Source: JAIOQJ01 sp963718635
Lineage (GTDB): Bacteria; Planctomycetota; Planctomycetia; Gemmatales; Gemmataceae
DNA length: 64,000 bases
Direction of reading: 5' to 3'
Assembly (NCBI GenBank): GCA_963718635.1
Contig: OY970367.1
Coordinates: forward strand, 2,542,001-2,606,000
Of the stretch, positions 56,024 through 64,000 are shown one piece after another. Numbering within the stretch: the first letter of the stretch is position 1; each line of letters starts with the position of its first letter. Position numbers and translations under genes: made by a program. The notes beneath the pieces are model-generated. The model saw only the letters and a program-made list of their open reading frames with translations. It ran no database searches and had not been told where the DNA came from.

Positions 56024-56473
56024 GGCGGGCAAGAGTGGACAAGTTGGAAACTTGTCCCACGCGCGAGCGAGTGGGATAAGCTTCCATCTTGTCCCAAGTG
56101 TGCTGGCTCAGCGGAGCGCGTTCGGCGGGCAAGAGTGGACAAGTTGGAAACTTGTCCCACGCGCTGGCGCTGGGATAAGTTTCCAGCTTGTCCCAAGTGT
56201 GCTGGCTCAGCGGAGCGCGTTCGGCGGGCAAGAGTGGACGAGTTGGAAACTTGTCCCACGCGCTGGCGCGTGGGGTAAGCTTCCAGCTTGTCCCAAGTGT
56301 GCTGGTTCAGTGGAGCGCGTTTCGGCGGGCAAGAGTGGACAAGTTGGAAACTTGTCCCACGCGCTGGCGCGTGGGGTAAGCTTCCAGCTTGTCCCAAGTG
56401 TGCTGGTTCAGTGGAGCGCGTTCGGCGGTCAAGAGTGGACAAGTTGGAAACTTGTCCCACGCGCTGGCGCGTT
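56024..56473. repeat. Tandem repeat, ~100-base unit, about 4.5 copies
   Basis: The unit (starting CGGCGGGCAAGAGTGGACAA) recurs at 56024, 56123, 56222, 56323 and 56423, period 99-101 bases, with few differences. Each unit holds AAGTTGGAAACTTGTCCCAC and its complement-like GGGATAAGCTTCC segment, so each can form a hairpin. Open frames on both strands here are a by-product. It separates the divergent ATP-grasp and TPR genes. Confidence 0.93.
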
Positions 56474-56597
56474 GGCAGACGCATCCGAAGAACATCACGC
56501 AAACAGACCATTTCGTCTTCCTCGGCGACGCGTCTGGCTAGAATGTCATTTCGGCGAAGTGTATGGCGTTCAGCGATTCGTTATAGGAATCACAATT

Positions 56598-57437
56598 ATG
56601 CGTTTACTCGTGTTTTACACGGCCTTGGTCATCTCATGTTGCGTCGAGGCAGCCGCGCTGGCCGATGATGACTCCGACAAGCTGGCTCGCGCTGGCGCAG
56701 CGCTGAAGCGTGCCGATAATCAAGAGGCTCTCAAGGCGGCCGACGAAGCAGTGAAAGCAGATCCCAAAAGTGCAGAGGCTCACTACCTGCGTGGCGAAGC
56801 CTACTCGCGGTTCCGCAAGCACAAGGAAGCCATTGACGATTTCTCGAAAGCGTACGAGCTCGACAAAACGTTCGGCGTGGCGATCAATCAACGCGGCGGC
56901 GAGCGCTTCAAGATGGGCGACATCAACGGGTCATTGGAAGACTTCGAGGCCTATATCAAGCTGGAGCCGAAAGCGTACGACGATCACTGGCGCTATGGCA
57001 TCTCGCTCTATTATGCACGCCGGTTTGCCGAAGGGGCGAAGCAATTTAAAGCAGGCGAAAAAGCGTTTGGCAACGACGTCGAGAATGCCTTTTTTCATTA
57101 TCTCTGCATCGCACGGCTCGATGGGGTCGAAAAGGCTCGCCAGGGGATTCTGAAAATCGGGCCGGATAGCCGGGTACCGATGATGAAAATCTACGACCTG
57201 ATCCAAGGCAAAGCGAAGCCGGATGATGTGATCGAGACAGTTGAAAAGGCGAAGCTCAAGGCCGAGGGAAAGCATGAGGCGCTCTTCTATGCGTATCTAT
57301 ATATCGCCTTGAATTACGAAGCGGAAGGCGATGACAAGCGGTGTCGAGAGTATCTGAAGTTGGCCGAGAAACAGCCGATAAGCCATTACATGTGGGACGT
57401 GGCCCATGTTCATCTGCTGCTGTTGGATAAGAAGTAA
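56598..57437 (+). CDS. Secreted TPR protein, NlpI-like
   Basis: A 279-residue protein with a signal peptide (RLLVFYTALVISCCVEAAALA) and TPR units (EALKAADEAVKADPKSAEAH, EAIDDFSKAYELDKTFGVA, GSLEDFEAYIKLEPKAYDD). A C-terminal helical region follows, whose order recalls NlpI-type envelope adaptors. It is exported and may bind partner proteins in the periplasm. AGGAA precedes the ATG. Confidence 0.84.
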   Translation: MRLLVFYTALVISCCVEAAALADDDSDKLARAGAALKRADNQEALKAADEAVKADPKSAEAHYLRGEAYSRFRKHKEAIDDFSKAYELDKTFGVAINQRGGERFKMGDINGSLEDFEAYIKLEPKAYDDHWRYGISLYYARRFAEGAKQFKAGEKAFGNDVENAFFHYLCIARLDGVEKARQGILKIGPDSRVPMMKIYDLIQGKAKPDDVIETVEKAKLKAEGKHEALFYAYLYIALNYEAEGDDKRCREYLKLAEKQPISHYMWDVAHVHLLLLDKK

Positions 57438-57484
57438 AGTTCGTTAGCCTTGTAGTGGAATTTTCAGCAAACTATTAGCGAGCC

Positions 57485-57625
57485 GAGAACGTAAAGTAAG
57501 CGGCTGGAGAAAAGCGCTGAAAGCAGCTATGCCAGTCGCTCATCGTGAGCGACCGGAGAAATTGGCGGAAAACTCACTCCGGTCGCTCACCCTCCTGGCT
57601 CGCCAGACCTCAGCGCCGGCTCGCC
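57485..57625. repeat. CTCCGGTCGCTCAC...GGCTCGCC repeats
   Basis: Several direct and inverted fragments of a CTCCGGTCGCTCACGCTCCC / GGCTCGCCAG element. Related pieces lie at 27219-27244, 62735-62765 and 63100-63180. Nothing else is visible in 57438-57719. Confidence 0.75.
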
Positions 57626-57719
57626 AGACTTCCGCTAACTGAGACTAAGTCGAGTTTTGATTGCACACCCACTTCGATATAAAAAGAAGTTCGCTCGCTT
57701 CATCTCGTCGAGAGCAGTT

Positions 57720-60700
57720 ATGGATCAGCCGAAAGGGCCTTCCTGGAAAAATCCAGCGGCCGGCAAACCACTGAACGCTTCGCGAAAATCCTGGCAACCG
57801 AGCGCCAAGCCGAAGGTGCCAAAGGCCAGCGATCCGAGGACGCGCTTTCGCAATCGCTTGCTTGGCGCCGGCATCACCGGTTCTCTGTTGATTGCTCTGG
57901 TCGTCGTGGTCATTTGGCTCTGGCGCCCGCCCAAGCAGCCGGCGCTCATTCTCGTCGCGCCAGATTCCACCGCGGCTCTCAGCGCTCCGCCGAACGTCTA
58001 CAGCGCGAATGGCTCGAAAGAATTCGCGGCGTGGGCAGCGCAAAGCAAAGAGCACCCGCATATCATCGATGCCGATTGGAAAACGGCGCTGAGCAAGGTG
58101 AATCAGAAGAGCGTCATTCTCTGCTTCAGCGGTCAAGGCGCCGTCGATCGGGATGGCCCCTATCTCTTTCGCGATGGCGCCAAGGGCGAACGGTTGCCGG
58201 TGAAAGAAATCCTTCAACGGCTGGCGGAAGTTCCGGCCGAAAAGCAGAAGCTCCTTATTTTCGATGGGCGCAAACAACGGCCGACTGGGCGCAGGGTTTC
58301 CTGCACAACGATTTTGCACGCGGTTTGAAAGCGCTGAATGCCGAGATTGAAAAGATTCCCAATTTGATCGTGATCGCTTCGAGCGATGACGATCAGCGTT
58401 CGTGGCAATCCGAGGAATGGCGACAAACCATCTTTGGCCACTTTCTGAATCAAGGCGTTCGCGGCGCGATGGGTCAGGATCATCCGCGGATCACTGCCGC
58501 GTTGCTGTTCGATTACCTCAAGACTGAGGTCGGCAATTGGAGCCGGGCCAACCGCGATGCCGAACAAGTGCCGATTTTGCTTCCAACGGCATCGGGAAAG
58601 GAACGCGCTGAAAAATTTGAAATCGCCAGCATCGACCCGGGCGCCTATCGAGCGCCGGCGGCTTCAGCGGCGCCGGGGACAAGCTTTACGATACCGAATG
58701 ACCTGCGGGGCGCCTGGGAAAACGCTCAGAAAATAAGTCAACGCAGTCCACCGCCCGAGACCGCTGATCCAGTCGCTTGGCGCGCCTATCTCGATACCAT
58801 CCTGCGCTGGGAGTATCTGGTGCGGGCCGGCGCGGGCACGGACGCCATTCAGCAACAAGCGGAAGCCCTTGATCGCGATCTTTCGCGCAATCTTTTCGAT
58901 ACCGATCCTTCGTGTCTGGCTAACTCATTAGCCGTCGCGCCGGCCTTCGGCATTGCCCCTGCAGAAATGGATAAGGCCCGCTTCCGCGAGCTTTGGAATC
59001 CGCTTCCCGGAAAGAAACCTGAAGAGGTGTGGAAGGCGTTGGCCGACGGCGCTCGGGCGAGCCAAGGAGAGAACGGCGTAACCTTGTTGCGTCTCCAAGC
59101 GGCACGTGCGGTGCTGGACGTTTTACAGCAGCCGGAGAACGGCCCGACGGCGGAAAATCTAGACCGCGCCGCCCAAATGCTCGCTGTTGTCGATGGCAGT
59201 CAACCTCGGCCAATCGAAACGCACGTGTTGCTGATGCTCCAGCGCGACCTCGATGCCGTCAAACGGCCGGAACCCGCTTTGCTCCTGCGTGCCCTTCGAC
59301 TTCGAATTGAGGCCGAGCGCATCGCCTGGGTAGCCGGCGCCAAAGACAGTTACGGCTATGCCGACCAGGCCTATCGCTGGATCGAGCAATCGTTGCAGCA
59401 AGCGGACAGCGACCGCCGCATCGGCGAGGATCTTCTATTTGCGGTGGACAAGCCATCGTGGGACAAAGCGACCGGCTACTTCAAGACGGCCGAGGAAAAG
59501 TACAAGCAGTGCGACGTCGATGCGCACACCGCCGCTGCTGCTTGCAGCGCTCGCGATGTCGCCTTATCGCGACTCCCCTATTACGCCCGTTGGTTGGCGG
59601 GCTACCGGGGAGCGCTGCCGTCAAGTGAAATCGAACGCCTTTTGACGCTCGTCGAACGAATGGCCGGCGAAGCCCATCTTTTGGGTGAAACGTTGAAAGA
59701 TGTGCCGGCGAGCCCACAAGCGAAATTGCTTGAGCTCAAGAACTTAACAGGCACTCTGAAGGCGGAATGGGCCGAACTCGAACGGGCGTTTGATGCCGAC
59801 ACCGGCAACCTGACCGGGACGGCCCTTCCTTCCAACTGGCACGCCATTGAAAGCGCTTTGAGCGTGCCGTTCATGCCGGTCGAACGCCGCACTAAATTGC
59901 TGGTCGATCAACGATCGATTTCCCGCCAATTGAATGAAAAGAGTCAGACGCAGAGCAGCGCTACGGCCGCTACTCCTTGGAATGCCCGCGAAATGGCTCA
60001 ACGACAAGGACGCATGGCGACTGCCTTGCTCGGCGAACGCTGGGTTGAGGACACGGATGCCCGCGCGGCGCCCCTCGGGGTATGACATTAGCACATTTCG
60101 GCGAATTGAAGCAGCAGATCATGCAACCAAGCGCGGGGGCCTGGTGGGATTCGCTCCGCGACGCCGGAAACCAAATCGGCTGGCATTTTCGAGAAATCGC
60201 CCCACGCATCACCGCCGATTTGAACGAAGCGGATCAAGCCAATCTGAAGCAGGTTCCCGGTTTTCTGAGCCGGGCCAGCCATATCTCTCGGCTTCTCGAT
60301 AGCCAAACCTCAATGGCCGGCAACCGCTCCGCGCTTGCCGATGAGCGCCGCTTTTGGACGCACGAGCTGCTGCTCTGGCAGGCACGGCGTACCGCTGCCG
60401 ACGGCTGGGCTTCCCTGTTCAACGGCGCGGTCGCCAAGCCCTATTGCGAAGAAGCGGGCATGCGTTACGCGCAAGCGGCTGAAAAATTGATCCTCGCCGG
60501 CAACGCCAACCTCGAAAGCAGCGAGCGCAAGCGGAAACTGGCCGACGTTGCCACCACGCGCAGCACACTTGTCGCGCGAAGTTTCGATCTCCGCTGGGAC
60601 AAGATCAAAGACCTGACGGAAGACCGCGAATGGACGGTGGACTACCGCGTAGCGCCGTTGGGCAACATGCCACCCGCTTATCCAATGTTGCGGATCGAAC

Positions 60701-62685
60701 CTTTGAAGAGTCCGCTGCAATTGAGCGATGACACGTTGCTAGCACGTCTGCCGATGGCCATCAACATCGAAGGGATAGCGCCGTTGCAACAGCGCCGGCT
60801 TCCCTTTGTTTTCACCAAGCTGCGCAGCGACCCGGCAGCCGGAGTGGTGCATGTCGATCTTCTTTATCGCGGCCACGTTTTCGATATGTCTACCCGCGCA
60901 TCGCTCAACGATAAGCCGGACATTCAATGGGTCTACGCCCCGCCGGCGGGCAAAGCTCGCTTCGCCATTGCCGGCCGAAAGAGCTGCGCCAGGGCGGCGT
61001 AGCGCTGATTGTCGATCGCACACTCAGCATGAACGATCCGGTCGTCGCCAACGGCCCTCGAAAAATAGAAGAGGCGATCAAAGCCATCGAGGAAGTGCTG
61101 GCCCAACTGCCCGAAGACACCATGCTCAGCATCGGCTCATTCCATGGAAACGACGCGGGCAAAGTACGGTTTGACTGGATCGTCGAACCGATTCGCTGGA
61201 ACGAAACGGCGGTGCAGAAGAAAGACATCATCGCCGCCGTCCGCAAGATCGCGCCTCCGAACGACGCCACGACGACGCCGTTGGCTGACATGATGGTTAA
61301 GTTAATCGAAGGAAAACTGGGCGACGCGTTTCCAAAGAAATTCGCCGGCTTTCGCAACATCGTCGTTCTCACGGATGGAGACGACACCATCTCCGCTGAT
61401 GCCAATGATGTGAGCAAGCCGGGCCGGGAAGTCGTCCGCGCACTCAAACGAAGCGAACAAGATATCGGCTTGCATATGATTCTCTTCGGCCTTAGCGCGG
61501 CCGAAAGCAAGAATGCCATCGCCCAGTTCAAGCCGATTGAAGACGAGGAAAGTCTCGATAACCCGGGCGTGATCTGGTCGGGCATCGAACAACGCAAAAA
61601 GCTCGTGGAAGCTTTGCGCGAATCGATGCTGCCGAAAGTTCAGATTGTGCGAGGCGCGGAGAATGGCGAACGCCTCCCCAAAGGTTTGCCCATTTCGCTC
61701 CCCAGTGAAGGGTTCCTGCACTTCACCAAGCCGCCTCTGGATTGGGGAACTTATCAAGTGCGCAGCCCTCGGCTCGCGCAAACGGCTGCACCTGGAGCCG
61801 GGCGACCGCGTGTTGTTGGACATGCGCCGCGACGAGGGCAAGCTCGACCTGCGCATTCCCCTTTATGCAGATGTTATCTCGGACGTTCCCGCCAATCTCC
61901 GCAGCGATAGCGCCGACGGGCGTATTCAGCTAACGCTGCCCAAAAATTCGCTCACCAACAAGGGGGCGAGCAACGATCTTCAAATCGTGGCAACCTTGGA
62001 GAAAAAGTCTCAGGGTCGAGAGGAAGAGTTGCGCGTGGAAAGGCCTTGGTTTGTCTGGTTTGAAGTGACGCCCCGGAACGCCGCCGATGGCGACCGGCCT
62101 CGAAGCATTCGCATCGACAACCTGAAGGAGCGCATTGCCCCCGCATGGGAGATCAACGTCGAGTCGTGGGTAGCGGCCGCGGGCAAAAACGATTCCTATT
62201 CTCATCCGGCGGCGCCTGCCGTGAACGCCTGGTGGGTCGATGTCTTTCCCGGCGATGCCCATCGCATCACGATCACGAAGCTGGAATCGCTCGACCAGGA
62301 ATTCGGCAAAATCGACAAAAACGTTACCATTGATAGGAGCAAGGCGAGCATCGATGACATTCGCATTGATGGCAACTATCTCTATGTCCGGGCGACCCAC
62401 GAACAGGATAACCCGATCGTCGTACGCGTTCAGGGGCTAAAGAAAGACGAGCAGCGTTTAAGACTTGGCGAGATGCATCACTGGTATACGAAGGCGAACA
62501 AATACATGGCGCGTTTCGGCCCGATTGACCCGGCTGATATGACACGGCAGGTGACCTTTCAGTTTTACACCCTGGAAAGTTTGAAGAAGGAAAAGGCGTC
62601 CAGCCACGCCCGCCTCGATCCCGATAAGCCGGAGCCAAGCACCCGCGTGCGCGACAAACTGCCGCGTATTAAGGAAGAGGATTGA
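57720..62685 (+). CDS. Giant membrane-anchored pseudo-caspase and vWA protein, four frameshifts
   Basis: Corrected length is 1655 residues. N-terminal basic cytoplasmic part, transmembrane helix (about 48-68, GAGITGSLLIALVVVVIWLW), then a caspase-like fold. Where caspases have SGHG it has CFSGQG (138-140), and where they have the DACxS strand it reads LLIFDGAQ, so His and Cys are missing; HNDFARGLKAL and GHFLNQGVRG are retained fold elements. A long helical region follows, and near 1090-1300 a von Willebrand A domain (ALIVDRTLSM, VVLTDGDDT). Breaks at 58266 (GGG for GGGG), 60071 (CCCC for five C), 60975 (CC for CCC) and 61766 (CCC for CC) all sit in homopolymers. A related gene begins at 63204. 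Confidence 0.75.
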
Positions 62686-62734
62686 TAGAAGATAGTCCCC
62701 TTTTCGGACTACGAAAGGCGAGAGTTGATATTGG

Positions 62735-62765
62735 CGAGCCGGGAGCGTCAGCGACCGGAGAAAGC
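62735..62765. repeat. GGCGAGCCGGGAGCG... repeat fragment
   Basis: A copy of the element listed at 57485-57625. Confidence 0.65.
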
Positions 62766-62894
62766 ACGGAGGATCTGGATAAAAGCAATTGATCCAGTGG
62801 CTGACGTCAGCGATTGAGGTACTAGGTTGCTTATCCAAGCGAACTCATCGTGCATGAGTCAAGTTTTAGATAAGCGCCCAACCAGCGAAAACTA

Positions 62895-63024
62895 TTTAGC
62901 CACGGATGGAACACAGAACGAACACGGATAAAATCCAAGAACTTTCATAGGCGGGTCGAACGAGTACGTCATCGGATATTTAATTTATCCGTGTTTGGTC
63001 CGTGTTTCATCCGTGGCTGACGGA
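62895..63024. repeat. Inverted repeat, TTTAGCCACGGAT family
   Basis: Second copy of the inverted repeat at 31571-31702, between the two pseudo-caspase genes; a further repeat fragment of the CTCCGGTCGC type spans 63100-63180. Confidence 0.82.
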
Positions 63025-63203
63025 TTTCGCTTTGACATTGGCTGTTTCGTGCTTAGAAACTTCTCATTGGTCAGAGGCAGAGTCTCGCTAGTTTTCAGTG
63101 TTTTCTCCGGTCGCTGCCGCAACGATTGGAGTATTGCCTTCAGGGTTTTCTCCGGTCGCTCGCGCTCCCGGCTCGCTAAAACCGCCATTATGGGAGTGCA
63201 AAG

Positions 63204-64000
63204 TTGTCTGAATCCCGCAGGCCGCAAGATAAATGGCGACACGCTGCCGGGCAATCGAGCGCGCGTAGCGGCGCCGCTGTTTCCGCTGGCAAGCCGCGTA
63301 CATCGAGGCTCTTTCTCGGCGCCTTGCTATTGGCGGCATTAGTCGGCGTGGTCGTCGGCCTGTTGTCGTTCTTCCGCTCTGCGCCGAAGCCAATTTTTCT
63401 CAGCATTGCCGTGACGGAATATTCCGACCGCAATTTTCCGGTGAACGCATTTGCCCAGCAAGACAGCGAAGCATTGCGGCAGCAGTTTGGAACGGACAGC
63501 GTACAGGCTTTCCAAAGTCAGGAGCGCGATCTCATTCTGCGCGAGCTAAGCCAGCTCGAAGCACGCAGCCGAGGAGCGGACAGCGGCCGGCCGATCATCA
63601 TTCACCTCTCCGCCAATGCCTTCGTCTACGATGGGGTCGTTCAACTAATTCCAGGCAACGGCCAGTCTGGTTCCCCGGCCACTTGGATTCGTCTCTCGGA
63701 AGTGGTTGATCTCGTCAAGCGCATCGCCGGCCATCGATTGTTGCTGCTCGATCTACGGCCTGTCGTCGACGCTCGGCTCGGCATCCTTGGTGATGATCTG
63801 CCCGACGCGGTGAAGGAACTCTTCGATACCTTCGAACAGGCGAACGATCTGCCGTTTCAGGTGTTGATTGCCTGCGGTCCGCAGTCCACCCCCGTCGTGA
63901 TGCGCGAACTGAAGCGGAGTGCGTTTGGTTGGTTCCTCGAACGGGGTTTGGCCGGCATCGCTGACGGTTGGAATAGCGCCCGCAACAAAGATGAACGCAT
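63204..64000 (+). CDS. Membrane-anchored pseudo-caspase protein, cut by window end
   Basis: Partial gene with 265 codons visible. I take the TTG at 63204 as start: GGGAG lies seven bases upstream, and no ATG or GTG in this frame precedes the membrane helix. Layout repeats the previous gene: basic Ser/Ala-rich leader, transmembrane helix (about 37-57, LGALLLAALVGVVVGLLSFF), then a caspase-like fold. Here HLSANA replaces the SGHG strand and LLLLDLRPVVD replaces the Cys strand, so the catalytic pair is again lost; LPFQVLIACGPQSTPV and GWFLERGLAGIAD keep the fold pattern. A likely tandem duplicate; the C-terminus is unseen. Confidence 0.7.
   Translation, partial: MSESRRPQDKWRHAAGQSSARSGAAVSAGKPRTSRLFLGALLLAALVGVVVGLLSFFRSAPKPIFLSIAVTEYSDRNFPVNAFAQQDSEALRQQFGTDSVQAFQSQERDLILRELSQLEARSRGADSGRPIIIHLSANAFVYDGVVQLIPGNGQSGSPATWIRLSEVVDLVKRIAGHRLLLLDLRPVVDARLGILGDDLPDAVKELFDTFEQANDLPFQVLIACGPQSTPVVMRELKRSAFGWFLERGLAGIADGWNSARNKDER

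Noticed and set aside
56005..56580. Frames across the 100-base tandem array
   Set aside because: Repeated peptide words simply mirror the DNA unit on either strand.

Overview
The window looks like chromosomal DNA of a planctomycete (phylum Planctomycetota). The support is a set of lineage-typical genes: two DUF1559 pseudopilin-like proteins with GFTLIELLVVIAII N-termini, a giant PEP-CTERM protein of autotransporter-type beta-strand repeats, a formylglycine sulfatase fused to an esterase, DUF2760, fasciclin and BNR-repeat proteins, many secreted proteins of unknown function, and LPS/outer-membrane genes (lpxC, ompH). Family or genus cannot be fixed from the sequence alone. I see no rRNA, tRNA, phage or transposase gene.

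Layout. 0-7 kb: VOC protein, DUF2760, sulfatase-esterase fusion, then a minus-strand envelope group ompH - lpxC - Gfo/Idh/MocA oxidoreductase. 8-13 kb: methyltransferase, DnaJ/CbpA-like co-chaperone, rnpA, yidD, fabI, Flp pilin. 13-16.5 kb: three small secreted or lipoprotein genes and hisA. 16.6-24.5 kb: an unexplained structured-RNA candidate with its own terminator, the 1805-residue surface protein and the two DUF1559 genes. 24.5-31.5 kb: divergent patatin-like lipoprotein paralogues, MBL hydrolase, BI-1 protein, fasciclin, GNA1-like acetyltransferase, YfcE-like phosphoesterase. 32-37 kb: two tandem secreted paralogues of an unnamed family, then yebC. 37.5-42.1 kb: a BNR/sortilin-like protein and a TPR protein. 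42.6-45.5 kb: an AT-richer islet with a HINT-nuclease polymorphic toxin and two candidate immunity genes. 46.7-57.4 kb: outer-membrane barrel, vWA-like protein, MFS transporter, EEP nuclease, large secreted protein, ATP-grasp ligase and TPR protein. 57.7-64 kb: two tandem membrane-anchored proteins with degenerate caspase-like domains, the first ending in a vWA module and the second cut by the window end.

Two features cut across the window. First, intergenic space is packed with at least a dozen families of short palindromic repeats, some in the same order in separate clusters (7.2-8.0, 29.1-29.7, 45.7-46.6 kb). Second, five genes are broken by eleven single- or double-base indels, ten of them at short homopolymers or a GC dinucleotide tract; restoring those bases rebuilds continuous proteins. 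This looks more like residual assembly error than gene decay, so the affected genes are given as full-length frameshifted CDSs.

The best candidates for undescribed biology are the pseudo-caspase/vWA tandem at the right end, the HINT-nuclease toxin islet, the structured RNA upstream of the giant surface protein, and the secreted paralogue pair at 32-35.5 kb.
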